Positions 42,667-52,614 of a stretch of DNA of 64,000 nucleotides are shown here, one piece after another. The translations under genes were made by a program, and so were the position numbers. Origin of the DNA: Micromonospora sp. RHAY321 (GTDB lineage: Bacteria > Actinomycetota > Actinomycetes > Mycobacteriales > Micromonosporaceae); NCBI RefSeq assembly GCF_023896955.1, contig NZ_JAMHIW010000010.1, forward strand, positions 1 through 64,000, given 5' to 3'. The notes under the pieces were generated by a model that was given only the letters and a program-made list of their open reading frames with translations, did not search any database and was not told the DNA's origin. Position 1 is the stretch's first letter; every line of letters begins with the position of its first letter.

Positions 42667-43634
42667 GCGGGCGCGACCGCGACACAGAGCCGGGGCGGGC
42701 GCGGATGCCCGCCGACGTCGACGCCCCCGACAAGGTGCTCTACGGGCTCACGTTCCGGCAGCTGGCCATCCTCGCCGTCGCCGCCCTCGCCTTCTACGGC
42801 GCCTGGCGGGCCCTACACGACCTGCTGCCGGCGCCGGTGCTGCTCGGCGCCGCTGTCGTCATGGGTGGGCTGGTGTTCAGCATCGCCGTGGGCCGCCGCG
42901 ACGGGCTGCCCCTGGACGTGTGGCTGCTCGCCGCCGTGCGGCACTCGCGGGCACCGCGAGCGCTGTCGACCACCGACACGACGTCGAAGACACCGGACTG
43001 GGTGCAAGCCCCGAAGAACTTGGTGGTGCTGCCTGCGCCGTTGACGCTGCCCGCCGACGCGATCGACGACAGCGGGGAGATCCGCCTCGGCGGCAGCCGC
43101 GCCGCGATGGTCGCCGCCACCAACGTCAACCTCGCCCTGCGAACCCCGGACGAGCAGGCAGCGCTGGTCGACACCTTCGGCCGGTGGCTCAACAGCCTGT
43201 CGACGCCGACGCAAATCGTCGTGTCCGCGCAGCCGGTCGACCTGCACTCCCACGCCCGCACGCTGGCGCAGACGGCGGACAGCCTCCCGCACCCGGCCCT
43301 CGTGGACGCGGCGGCCGACCACGCCCGGTTCCTCGACCAGCTCGCCAAGCGGCGGGATCCGCTGCGCCGACAGGTCCTCATCGTCACCCAAACCGGCACC
43401 GGGGAGCGGGGGGAGAATGCCGCCCGCCGCCGCGCCGACGACACCGTGCGGGCCCTGTCCGGGCTGGGGGTCACCACCCGCGCGCTTGACGGGGCGGCGG
43501 TCACCGCCGCGATCGCCGCCGCAGCGGACCCGTACCGGCAGCCTAGGCCTGGTGGCCTCGCCGGCCCCGACACCGTCATCAGCGGCCCCGTAGCCGGCAG
43601 CCGGATCACCTCATTGCGAAGGGATCGATCATGA
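42663..43634 (+). CDS. PrgI-family conjugation protein
   Basis: This 323-residue protein starts with a PrgI-like segment (DVDAPDKVLYGLTFRQLAIL), two membrane helices at about 38-80 and a soluble domain that resembles the N-terminal part of VirB4 partners. It corresponds to the SCO6880/VirB3-like position. Its start and stop overlap its neighbours by four bases each, so the operon is translationally coupled. Confidence 0.78.
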   Translation: MSGRDRDTEPGRARMPADVDAPDKVLYGLTFRQLAILAVAALAFYGAWRALHDLLPAPVLLGAAVVMGGLVFSIAVGRRDGLPLDVWLLAAVRHSRAPRALSTTDTTSKTPDWVQAPKNLVVLPAPLTLPADAIDDSGEIRLGGSRAAMVAATNVNLALRTPDEQAALVDTFGRWLNSLSTPTQIVVSAQPVDLHSHARTLAQTADSLPHPALVDAAADHARFLDQLAKRRDPLRRQVLIVTQTGTGERGENAARRRADDTVRALSGLGVTTRALDGAAVTAAIAAAADPYRQPRPGGLAGPDTVISGPVAGSRITSLRRDRS

Positions 43635-45439
43635 ATTGGACCGGCTTGACGGCTCGACGACGGGCGGACTCGTTGGCGATGCGCGCCGCGGGGGGTGTGG
43701 CGGCGACGGTCGCCCCGGCCTCGGTGGAGGTCACCCCGCGGATGCTGCGAGTGGGTGACGGCTACGCCGCCACCCTCGTGGTCACCGGCTACCCGGCCGA
43801 GGTCGGCCCCGCCTGGCTGGAGCCGCTGCTGTCCTGGCCGGGCCGGCTCGACCTGGCCCTGCACATCGACCCGCTGCCGGCGCCTGTGGCGGCGTCGCGG
43901 CTACGCGACCAGCGCGCCCGGTTCGAGTCCAGCCGACGGGCCGATAGCGAGCGGGGCAAGCTTCCCGACCCGTATGTGGAGGCCGCCGCCGACGACGCCG
44001 CTGATCTCGCCGAACGTCTCGCACGGGGAGCGGCGAAGCTGTTCCGGGTCGGGCTGTACCTGACCGTGCACGCCCGCACCGAGGCTGAGCTCCTCGAGGC
44101 GTGCGCGCAGGTCCGGGCCGCCGCTGCGTCCACCCTGATCGAGGTCCAGCCCGCGACGTGGCGGCATTTCGCCGGGTGGACCACCACCCTGCCCCTGGCG
44201 ACGGACTCCCTGCAGATGCGGCGCACCATGGACACCCAGGCCCTGGCCGCCGCGTTCCCCCTCGCCAGCGCTGACCTGCCGGCGCCGCTGCCCGGCGATC
44301 CGCCAGCGGAGGGCGGGGTGCTCTACGGCGTCAACCCGGACTCCGGCGGCGTCGTGTGGTGGGACCGGTGGGCGCAGGAGAACCACAACTCCGTTGTCCT
44401 GGCCCGCTCCGGCGCCGGGAAAAGCTACTTCGTCAAGCTGGAGATCCTGCGCAACCTCTACGACGGGGTGCACATCGCCGTGATCGACCCCGAGGACGAA
44501 TACCTGCGCCTGGCCGACGCTGTCGGCGGGGCCATCGTGCGCCTCGGCGTCGCGGGGGTGAAGGTCAACCCGCTCGACCTGCCGGCTGGGGACACCCGCC
44601 CGGACGTCCTCACCCGCCGCGGCTTGTTCCTGCACACCCTCATCTCGGTGCTGTTGGGGCAGCAGCCGCCGCCGGCTGAACGCGCCGCGTTGGACCGGGC
44701 GATCCTGGCCGTCTACCGGCAGGCCGGCATCACCGCCGATCCGGCCACGCACCACCGGCCGGCTCCGCTGCTGCGCGACCTCGCCGCGACCCTGCGCGCC
44801 GACGCCGACACCGCGGCGCAGCAGCTCGCCGCCCGGCTCGCCCCCTGGGTGGAAGGGTCCTTCTCCGACCTGTTCGACGGGCCGACCACCACCCGCCCCG
44901 ACGGGCACCTGGTCGTGTGGTCCCTGCGGCATTTGCCCGATGAACTGCGCACCGTCGGCACGCTGCTCGCCCTCGACTCCATCTGGCGGGGGGTTGACGC
45001 GCCCGGCCGGGCACGGCTGTCCACCCGCCGGCTCGTCGTGGTCGACGAGGCGTGGCTGCTCATGCGCGACGGCGAAGGCGCCCGGTTCCTGTTCCGCATG
45101 TCCAAGGCCGCCCGCAAGCGCCACGCCGGGCTGACCGTCATCACCCAGGACGTCGCCGACGTCCTCGGCACCGACCTCGGCCATGCCGTGGTCGCCAACG
45201 CCGCCACCCAGGTGCTGCTCAAGCAGGCCCCCCAGGCCATCGACGCGACCGGCGACGCGTTCGGCCTCACCGCCGGGGAACGGCGGCTGCTCCTCGCCGC
45301 CCGCGTTGGACAAGGCCTGCTCATCTCCGGCACCAACCGCAGCAGCTTCGAAGCCATCTCCTCCGACAGGGAGCACCTGCTGTGCACGACCCGGCCCGTG
45401 GACCTGGCCGACCTCGACGACGAGGAGGACCACCTGTGA
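43631..45439 (+). CDS. VirB4-like conjugation ATPase
   Basis: This 602-residue ATPase drives assembly of the transfer channel. The Walker A motif ARSGAGKSYFVK is near residue 261 and Walker B RLVVVDEAWLLM near 470, followed by the VirB4 pattern MSKAARKRHAGLTVITQDVAD. The N-terminal domain is typical of the family. ATG 43631 and the terminal GTGA overlap both neighbours. Length is normal. Confidence 0.9.
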   Translation: MNWTGLTARRRADSLAMRAAGGVAATVAPASVEVTPRMLRVGDGYAATLVVTGYPAEVGPAWLEPLLSWPGRLDLALHIDPLPAPVAASRLRDQRARFESSRRADSERGKLPDPYVEAAADDAADLAERLARGAAKLFRVGLYLTVHARTEAELLEACAQVRAAAASTLIEVQPATWRHFAGWTTTLPLATDSLQMRRTMDTQALAAAFPLASADLPAPLPGDPPAEGGVLYGVNPDSGGVVWWDRWAQENHNSVVLARSGAGKSYFVKLEILRNLYDGVHIAVIDPEDEYLRLADAVGGAIVRLGVAGVKVNPLDLPAGDTRPDVLTRRGLFLHTLISVLLGQQPPPAERAALDRAILAVYRQAGITADPATHHRPAPLLRDLAATLRADADTAAQQLAARLAPWVEGSFSDLFDGPTTTRPDGHLVVWSLRHLPDELRTVGTLLALDSIWRGVDAPGRARLSTRRLVVVDEAWLLMRDGEGARFLFRMSKAARKRHAGLTVITQDVADVLGTDLGHAVVANAATQVLLKQAPQAIDATGDAFGLTAGERRLLLAARVGQGLLISGTNRSSFEAISSDREHLLCTTRPVDLADLDDEEDHL

Positions 45440-47958
45440 GACCCCGAGACACCATCATCCTGAGCGCACCGACGCCGGCGCCCAGCCCTTCCGGGCCGGG
45501 CGCCGAGTTCGTGGCACCCCCGACCGGGCCCGGCGGGTGGATCGTTGACGTCGGCGGGTGGGCGGTGCAGCGGCCGTGGCTGCTCGCGGTGGCCGCCGCC
45601 GCGGTGGTCGTCTACGTCGCGGTACGCAACCTGCTCGAGGTGTGGCGGCACCGCCGGCACGCCGACGGCGCCCGCCTCGTGACGATCGCCCCGCCGCCCG
45701 AGGTGGACCCGCACGGCGCCGCCGCCCTGTGGGCCAACCTCGCCGGCATACTCACCCCGTCGCGGCGTCGGCGCCTGCTCTACGGCAGCCCCCACGTGGT
45801 GTGGCAGTACACGTGGGCCGGCCGGCGGCTGCTGATATCGCTGTGGGTGCCGGGCACGGTGCCGCTGGGGGCGGCGGAGGCGGCGGTGCGGGCCGCGTGG
45901 CAGGGTGCGGCCACGAGCACCGACGACGCGTCGCCGCCGATCCCGCTGCAGGTGCGCTCGGCGGTGGGCGGACACCTGCTGCCCACCGCCGCCGAATGGT
46001 TTCCCTTCGCCACCGACCATGACAACGACCCGTTGCGGGCGCTGATGTCCGCCGGTTCGCAGCTCAAGGCCGACGAGCACGCCTGCGTGCAGATCCTGGC
46101 CCGCCCCGCCACGCCGCGGCGCGCCGCCAGGGCGCGGCGGGCGGCCGGACGGATGCGCGACGGCAAGACCGCCGTCGCTGCGGTCCATCCGGCGGCACCG
46201 TTGCTGTGGCTGATCGAGCTGTTCCTGCCGGGGCGCACCGGCGGCGCGGGCCGCGGTGCCCAGCCCGCGGCCGGCCGCGATCCGGGGGTGCAGCGCGATG
46301 TGCGGGCGATCCTGGACAAGACCTCACACCCGCTGTGGCAGACCGGCATCCGCTACGCGGTGGCGAAGGACAGCCAGCGAAGCGGGTCCGATCCGCGGGG
46401 TCGCCTGCGGGCCGTGGCGACCGCGGTCGCCTCCAGCTTCGCCGTCTACGCCGGCCGCAACCGACTCGGCCAGGGGGCTCGCATGCCGTCGCCGGTCGCG
46501 GTCCTGGCCGGTCGCCGCCTCGGAGCGGGGTTCCTCACCTCGACTCCGGAGCTGGCCGCGCTCGCCGCGCTGCCGCAGGACCTGGCGGTGCCCGGCCTGG
46601 ACCGGGCCCGGGCGAAGCCGATGCCCGCGCCGGTCGCGGTGCCCACCGGTGGGCGCGGCGTGAAGGCGCTCGGCGACGCCGAGGTCGGCGGCCACGGCGT
46701 GGCGCTGTCAGTGCTCGATGCCAGATACCACATGCACGTGGTCGGGTCGACCGGTTCCGGGAAGACGACGCTGCTGGTCAACATGGCCGTCGACGACATC
46801 ATCGCCGGCCGGGGCACGGTGGTGATTGACCCGCACGGGGACATGGTCCTGGACATCCTCGACCGGCTTCCCGTGTCCGTGGCCGACCGGGTGGTGTTGT
46901 TCGACCCGGACCAGCCCAACCCGCCGACGCTCAACCCGCTGTCCGGGGACGACCCCGACCTCGTGGTCGACAACCTGGTGTCGATCTTCGGGAACATCTT
47001 TGCCAAGGCGTGGGGGCCGCGGATGGACGACGTGATGCGGGTGGCCTGCCTGACCCTGCTGCGTCACGCCAATGTCACCCTCCAACACATTCCACCGTTG
47101 TTGAACTCGGCGCAGTACCGCTCGGCGATGACCGTCGACCTTGAGGATCCGGCCGGGCTGTCCGGGTTCTGGCAGTGGTACGACGAGCTCAACCCCGCCC
47201 TGCGCTCCCAGGTCATCGGACCTGTCCTCGCCCGCCTGCGGGCGTTCCTCCTACGGGACTTCGTCAAGCGCACCATGCGCTACCCCCATTCCAGTTTCGA
47301 CATGGGCGAGGTCCTCGACGGCGGAGTCCTGCTGGTCCGCATCCCGAAGGGCACCCTCGGGGAGGACACGAGCAAGCTGCTCGGCTCCTTCGTCCTCGCG
47401 CAGGTGTGGCAGGCGGCCACCGCCCGGGCGAAGATCGCCCCGGAAAAGCGGCGCGACGCCACGTTGATCATCGACGAGGCGCATAACTTCCTCACCCTCG
47501 CCAACAGCCTCGACTCGATGCTCGCCGAGGCCCGTAAGTACCGGCTGTCCCTGGTCCTGTCCCACCAGGACCTGGCGCAGTTTCCGCGTGACCTGCTCGC
47601 CGCCGCGTCGGCGAACGCCCGCAACAAGGTCTACTTCTCCTGCGCGCCGGAGGACGCCCGCGTTCTGGCCCGGCACACCCTGCCGGAACTCGACGAGCAT
47701 GACCTGGCCCACCTGGATGCCTACACAGCGGTCGCCCGTCTCGTCGCTGACGGCCGGCAGACCGCGGCGTTCACCATGCGCACCCGCCCACCCAAGCCCG
47801 TGGTCGGGGAAGCCACCGCTATCCGGCAGGTCGCGGCGGCGTCGGTGCCTGTGCAAGACACCAGCGCCATGGACGCCCTCGTCGAGCAGTACTCCCGCTC
47901 TGGCAAGGACGCTCGCAGCACCGCTAGAGGCACCCGCGGCAAGGCCAGCAAACCCTGA
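45436..47958 (+). CDS. VirD4/TraG-like type IV coupling-protein ATPase
   Basis: This 840-residue protein has an N-terminal membrane helix (about 48-66), a long middle part and a C-terminal ATPase with Walker A VGSTGSGKTTLLVN (about 437) and Walker B LIIDEAHNFLT (about 677). It should feed DNA to the transfer channel. GTG 45436 overlaps the VirB4 stop; a longer frame from 45052 runs inside the VirB4 gene and is rejected. The last 40 residues are polar. Confidence 0.85.
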   Translation: MRPRDTIILSAPTPAPSPSGPGAEFVAPPTGPGGWIVDVGGWAVQRPWLLAVAAAAVVVYVAVRNLLEVWRHRRHADGARLVTIAPPPEVDPHGAAALWANLAGILTPSRRRRLLYGSPHVVWQYTWAGRRLLISLWVPGTVPLGAAEAAVRAAWQGAATSTDDASPPIPLQVRSAVGGHLLPTAAEWFPFATDHDNDPLRALMSAGSQLKADEHACVQILARPATPRRAARARRAAGRMRDGKTAVAAVHPAAPLLWLIELFLPGRTGGAGRGAQPAAGRDPGVQRDVRAILDKTSHPLWQTGIRYAVAKDSQRSGSDPRGRLRAVATAVASSFAVYAGRNRLGQGARMPSPVAVLAGRRLGAGFLTSTPELAALAALPQDLAVPGLDRARAKPMPAPVAVPTGGRGVKALGDAEVGGHGVALSVLDARYHMHVVGSTGSGKTTLLVNMAVDDIIAGRGTVVIDPHGDMVLDILDRLPVSVADRVVLFDPDQPNPPTLNPLSGDDPDLVVDNLVSIFGNIFAKAWGPRMDDVMRVACLTLLRHANVTLQHIPPLLNSAQYRSAMTVDLEDPAGLSGFWQWYDELNPALRSQVIGPVLARLRAFLLRDFVKRTMRYPHSSFDMGEVLDGGVLLVRIPKGTLGEDTSKLLGSFVLAQVWQAATARAKIAPEKRRDATLIIDEAHNFLTLANSLDSMLAEARKYRLSLVLSHQDLAQFPRDLLAAASANARNKVYFSCAPEDARVLARHTLPELDEHDLAHLDAYTAVARLVADGRQTAAFTMRTRPPKPVVGEATAIRQVAAASVPVQDTSAMDALVEQYSRSGKDARSTARGTRGKASKP

Positions 47959-48724
47959 CCCTGCCGGGTAGCACCCATGGTCGGCGCTGCGAGGTTTCCC
48001 AGCGGGGCGCCTGTCAGCGCCGCAGACGGACCGGAGACCACCAGTCGCCGCCAGGTCCCGACACCCTCCGACAGGAGGGATCGGCGTTCCTATCCCTCAG
48101 GGAGTTCCCTCGTGTTCAGCTCATGCACGCGCGACCATCTCGACCAATCGTGCAGGCGCATCCTGCGCTACCGTCAGATCTCAGCCTGGCCCACACGGCA
48201 CCACCTGCCTCCGACCGGCCAGACCACCCGGACCCTGATTCCCTCAGCCCGATCCGCCCGGCTGCGCCCGGCTACCCCGCACCTATCCGTGGCGGTCAGC
48301 CGGTTTGTCGACATCAGCGACGGCGACGCGCGGCACCTCCGGGCCGTCGGCCCGCTCGGGACGCTGGTCCACCCGACGACGCACCACGAATCGGACCCGC
48401 CCGACACACGGGCACCGCGAACCAGCTCCCCTTGCGCCGCAGGCAGTCGCGGCGGGGCGGCGGACGGTAACTGCGCAAGCGGCAGGTTTCCAGCCTCGCG
48501 TGGTCTCCGGGCTCTGTCAGAGCCGGGTGGGACGCCAGTGGCGCCGGGGAGGGCTTGGCGTCGGTGCCGCAGCGGGTGCTGGGGTCGGTGTCCTGGTCGG
48601 TCTTCAGACGGACACCCACACCCACGGGTGCTCACCGCCGAAGGCGCAGCACCACGCCAGTGTGCGGCAACCACGGCGCCGACCGGAATGACCCTCCGGG
48701 TCTCCTCCTGTAGGGGTGGTCACC
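47959..48724. other. Intergenic region after the conjugation operon
   Basis: About 765 bases with no supported gene. Possible terminators are the small hairpin CCCTCC-GACA-GGAGGG at 48064-48079 and the weaker GGCGC..GCGCC near 48005. The frames seen here have poor composition. Confidence 0.5.
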
Positions 48725-49588
48725 ATGCGTGCTAGCGGCGACCGCGTCCTGCGTGTCCGCGCCCAGCTCACCGACCGTGACCAGCTCCTGCTGGACTGGC
48801 TGGCCGACCACCGCGTCCTCACGACCTTCCAGATCGCTCACGCGCTGTTCGGGTCGCTGGACTTCGCTCAACGCCGCCTGTTGAGACTGCACCGGCTGGC
48901 CCTGGTGGACCGGTTCCGGCCGCTGCGCCCCGGCGGCGGATCGTTCCCCTGGCACTACGTGCTCGACCAACTGGGCGCGGAGTTCGTGGCAGCCAGCCGC
49001 GGTGAGCCGCCGCCACGGCGAGGTATAACGGTCGACGGGCTTCGCCGCATCGCCACCAGCCGCACCCTGGACCATGACCTGGGCGTCAACCAGTTCTTCA
49101 CCGACCTGGCCGGCTACGCGCGCACCCAATCAGAGGCGAGGCTCGAACGGTGGTGGTCGGCGCAGCGCTGCGCGCAACCGGGCACGTTCCGCACCGCCCT
49201 GGTTTCGCCCGTCCGGCCCGACGGACACGGCGTGTTCGCCCAGGACGGCCGGGGGGTGGCGTTCTTCCTCGAACACGACTCCGGCGGCGAGCGGCACCGG
49301 GTGCTGCTGAAGAAACTGACGGGGTACGCCGCGCACGTCGCCGAGGGCGGACCCGCCTGGCCGGTGCTGTTCTGGCTGCCCACCGCCGCCCGCGAACGGC
49401 ACCTGCACCAACTGCTGGCCCAGGTACGCCTCGGGGTGCCGGTGGCCACCGCCGCCCGCGACAGCATCGACGACCAGACCAGCCCGGCGGAAGCGGTGTG
49501 GCTCGTACACGGCGACAGCGACGCCCCACGGCGCCTGATCGACCTGGCCGGACTCGGCGACCCCGCCCCAGACGACGACGAACCGTAA
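48725..49588 (+). CDS. Replication-relaxation family protein
   Basis: This 287-residue protein begins with a winged-helix segment (QLTDRDQLLLDWLADHRVLTTFQIAHALFGS) and matches the Replic_Relax family of actinobacterial mobile elements, thought to act in plasmid replication or DNA nicking. It follows the conjugation operon after a gap, so it may be the mobilisation or replication part. I prefer ATG 48725; GTG 48716 is possible. Confidence 0.75.
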   Translation: MRASGDRVLRVRAQLTDRDQLLLDWLADHRVLTTFQIAHALFGSLDFAQRRLLRLHRLALVDRFRPLRPGGGSFPWHYVLDQLGAEFVAASRGEPPPRRGITVDGLRRIATSRTLDHDLGVNQFFTDLAGYARTQSEARLERWWSAQRCAQPGTFRTALVSPVRPDGHGVFAQDGRGVAFFLEHDSGGERHRVLLKKLTGYAAHVAEGGPAWPVLFWLPTAARERHLHQLLAQVRLGVPVATAARDSIDDQTSPAEAVWLVHGDSDAPRRLIDLAGLGDPAPDDDEP

Positions 49589-49790
49589 GCCCAGCGGCCC
49601 GCACCTGGGATGTCCCGCGGCAGGCAACCCGGCCGCGGCCCCGCATGGACCCCGTGCCCCGGGTCCGACCGGACAAGAAGGCGGCCGCCGGGCGAGACCC
49701 TCACGGGGCAGGTCAGAGGCCTGCGGCGACGTGTTCGCCGCTGCGAGGAACGCCGTCACCATCCGTGTCTGCCAGACAACAAGATCATCT

Positions 49791-49910
49791 GTGAGTGCGG
49801 CCGCTTCTCACAGCGCCACCGGCACCCTCCCGCTCACGGAGGGCCGGAACCTCTCACAGCCCAGGTCAACACCCCTGCGCCGCGCACATTCGCTCGGCAG
49901 GCGCTGTGAG
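49791..49910. repeat. Cluster of GTGAG/CTCAC elements
   Basis: GTGAG occurs at 49791 and 49906, and CTCAC at 49807, 49833 and 49853. Spacing is less regular than in the other sets, with one 20-base step. The cluster lies in the long leader of the next gene. Confidence 0.5.
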
Positions 49911-50178
49911 AGCCGGCCGCTACCTTCTTCGGCAACACCACTCCTCATATCGCTCCACCCGGTTCGGTCCCACCTCAGGGATCCCTCGCCGCACCCACCG
50001 GTGCACGACGCCCACCCGCCTCTCCGGCCGGTCGGTACGCGCACCGCGCGGCGACCCCTGACGGTCGCACCAACCACCCACACCACCTCTTCTCTTACTC
50101 CCTGACCCGACCCATGTACCCGGTGGGCCGGTCGTCCTGCGCGCCCGCAGCGCGCCCGCACGAAGGAGGTCCTCACCG
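49911..50178. other. Leader of the 50.2 kb gene
   Basis: No gene is seen. GAAGGAGG just before 50179 is an unusually good ribosome-binding site. The rest holds no recognised element. Confidence 0.45.
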
Positions 50179-51006
50179 ATGGCCAACACCGTCAACGGCA
50201 CTGCGCTGACCCGTCACGGCAGCCGCGTGCCCGCCCTCCCGGCGAAGCCGGCCCCCGCCAAGGCCACCACGACCCCGGCGACCAGGCCGACCCCCACCCG
50301 GGCAACCCCAAACGCACCACGGCCAACCGTCACGCCGGCCCCGACCATCCAGACGATGGTCGTGTGCCTGCCCGACGAACTGCCTGCCGAGGCGCTCACC
50401 GCCCATCACCTCGACGAGCACTTCGGTGTCACCGGCACCCTGAAGCCGCTGTTCTGGGCTGTCCCCGCGCTGCGTCTGTGGCAGCGGCACCAGATGGTCG
50501 GCCTGCGCAAGGGCCGCCCGCCGGCCTGCGCCGGTGGGCCGGTCAAGCTGCTCGACCTGCAAGGCATGCGCCACGCCGCGGGTGTCGGCGCCGGCATCCG
50601 CTACCAGATCTGGCAGCAGATTGTGCATGGCACCCGCCCGGCCACGCCGTGGCCGGTGTTCGAAGCCCGCCACCTCGCCGACCCTGACAGGTACACCCTC
50701 CACGCCGCCGCGGCGGACTTCCACGCACAACCCCGCGTCAACGCGATGCGGATGTACGCCGCCGCCACCCCTGGCACCGGACAGCCGAGCGTCGGAGAGC
50801 TGGAGATGTACCAGGCAGGCCAGATGGCCTACCAGCACTACAGCGCCACCAGCGCCATCGTTGGCGACGCCCTGCTCACCGCCGACGGCCGCAAGCTGTC
50901 CCCGGCCAGCGACGCCCTCACCCACCGGGTGACCTACCTCGAGCAGGCCCTGCGCTACCTCGACACCGTCGAGCCCAGCCAGCGGCTGATCGCCGTCGCC
51001 CTGTAA
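50179..51006 (+). CDS. Hypothetical protein of the mobile element
   Basis: This 275-residue protein has a Pro/Thr/Ala-rich N-terminal 60 residues and a globular part with LPAEALTAHHLDEHFG, PALRLWQRHQMVGLRKGRPPA and MYAAATPGTGQPSVGELEMYQ. No membrane segment or known motif was seen, and I do not recognise a family. The strong GAAGGAGG site suggests high translation. Confidence 0.6.
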   Translation: MANTVNGTALTRHGSRVPALPAKPAPAKATTTPATRPTPTRATPNAPRPTVTPAPTIQTMVVCLPDELPAEALTAHHLDEHFGVTGTLKPLFWAVPALRLWQRHQMVGLRKGRPPACAGGPVKLLDLQGMRHAAGVGAGIRYQIWQQIVHGTRPATPWPVFEARHLADPDRYTLHAAAADFHAQPRVNAMRMYAAATPGTGQPSVGELEMYQAGQMAYQHYSATSAIVGDALLTADGRKLSPASDALTHRVTYLEQALRYLDTVEPSQRLIAVAL

Positions 51007-51342
51007 CACCCGCTCACCGGGTGCGCTGCCCGCCGATCACCCCTCTGCGCCGGCGCGCAACACCCGTCCTGCCCGCACCGCTGACCGCCGCCGCCTCGCC
51101 GCTGCTCGCAGCTGAACCAGCAGGCTGAGGCCCGCACACCGCCCGAACCGGGGCCCAGGGGCGAGGAACACGATCCTGCGACACGTCCGGGCCCTCTTCA
51201 AAGGGCGCTGGCGCAGCCGCCGGCCACGTACCGGCAGACAGCGCCCCACAGCGCAGACGCACGGCACACCGCATGACGATCGCCCCCTCTACGACTGCCG
51301 GCTGGGGGCCGATAACCGCTGCGCGAGAACACACAGCACGCC

Positions 51343-51366
51343 GGGCACCCCGGGCTCGGGGTGCCC
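51343..51366. terminator. Perfect leader hairpin
   Basis: GGGCACCCCG and CGGGGTGCCC form a ten-pair stem with a GGCT loop, 64 bases before the next start codon. No T-run follows, so it may be a terminator, a leader structure or both. Confidence 0.55.
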
Positions 51367-51429
51367 ACCCAGCTCGGCCTGCGACAGGCCGCTCTGTTCC
51401 TCTTCCCGCCCCATCGACAGAAGGCACCC

Positions 51430-52353
51430 ATGCTGATGTCCACCCGACTGTGGTTCCGACTGGAGGACGTCCTGCCCCTGGCAGAACACGCCCTCGCCTG
51501 CCCCACCCACCGCCTCACCGGCGCCCAAGCCGCTGCCGGCGGATCCAACGGGCCGGCACTGACGCTGACCTACACCGCCGGCACCGGCGTGCTGCGCTCC
51601 AACGGCGTCCCCGCATGGCATGACGCACACGGCGAGCACCAGAGCGTCCACAGCGCTTCGTGGCGCCCCACCGTCGCCCGCACCTCCACCCCGACCTTCA
51701 GCGCCTTCCTGCCCCTGCGACATCAAGACTCCAACCGCCGGCGGCTGATCGACGTGCTGCGCGGGGGGCGGGACCTCGACCACCACTGGCTGCTCGTCCA
51801 CCCCCACACTCGCCCCGGCGAGGTCCTGCACGCCGGCAGCGTGCAGGTTCTGGACCACCGCGACGACATCGCCGCACCCGAGGCCCGGTGGCGTCCCCGG
51901 ATGGTCACCTCGTCGCGGGTCGGCGACTGGGGCTACCCCGCGCTGGTCGCCGACGGTTACACCACCGCCACCGATGGCCTTATTTGCCGCTTCGACGCGC
52001 CCACCGCCCGACGCATCGCCGCGGACCTCGACGGCCCGTGGCGGTTCGACAGCATGCCTGGGGAGTACCCGCGGCTGCGCTTCAACGGGAGCACGCTCCT
52101 CCTGCTCGAGGAGTACGACACCGGCGACCGTATTCGCCTCGATGTGGTCGACCGCTGCTATCCCGACCGCGACGGCTACTACAGCGTCGGCGCCCACCTG
52201 TGGTTCTGGCACGACAGTGAATCCACCCGGATGCCGGCCAGATCCCGGATGCGTCTGGCCCTGACCGCGCTGGCCGGCCGCGCTCGCCAGATCCTCTCCA
52301 TCGCCTCCGACGGCCCGCACACGAGCCGGCGGACACCCCCTGCTGACGCCTGA
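51430..52353 (+). CDS. Hypothetical protein of the mobile element
   Basis: This 307-residue protein starts MLMSTRLWFRLEDVLPLAEH. It contains HHWLLVHPHTRPGEVLHAG and YTTATDGLICRFDAPTARRIAADLDGPW; no family is recognised. No signal or membrane segment was seen. ATG 51430 has GAAGG upstream. Confidence 0.55.
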   Translation: MLMSTRLWFRLEDVLPLAEHALACPTHRLTGAQAAAGGSNGPALTLTYTAGTGVLRSNGVPAWHDAHGEHQSVHSASWRPTVARTSTPTFSAFLPLRHQDSNRRRLIDVLRGGRDLDHHWLLVHPHTRPGEVLHAGSVQVLDHRDDIAAPEARWRPRMVTSSRVGDWGYPALVADGYTTATDGLICRFDAPTARRIAADLDGPWRFDSMPGEYPRLRFNGSTLLLLEEYDTGDRIRLDVVDRCYPDRDGYYSVGAHLWFWHDSESTRMPARSRMRLALTALAGRARQILSIASDGPHTSRRTPPADA

Positions 52354-52391
52354 CGCCCGCACGACCTGGCCTTTGCCCGGCCATCCGCGCT

Positions 52392-52431
52392 CCCGGGCAC
52401 TCCCGCCCGCGGCCGCACGGCCGTGCCTGGG
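52392..52431. terminator. Leader hairpin
   Basis: CCCGGGCAC pairs with GTGCCTGGG (one G-T pair) around a GC-rich loop that itself contains GGCCG..CGGCC. It resembles the hairpin at 63935-63964 in sequence (CGGCCGTGCC-GGGAT shared). Confidence 0.5.
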
Positions 52432-52614
52432 ATGCCCTGCACGCACGTGCTCAACCGCCCTGGTTGGCGGCCGATGGAGGCGAGCCGGCAGCCAGGCGAG
52501 AGACGTCGGCGTCCCGAGATCCGGTCCTTGCACTTGATCACCGCCGCGCTCGAAGCGTGGATCAGTGCACGGCCCTCAATCCCGGCGCCACTACTGACGA
52601 GAAAGGACACGCCG

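Noticed and set aside
45052..45435. Longer start for the VirD4-like gene
   Set aside because: This part lies inside the VirB4 gene; GTG 45436 gives a normal GTGA overlap.
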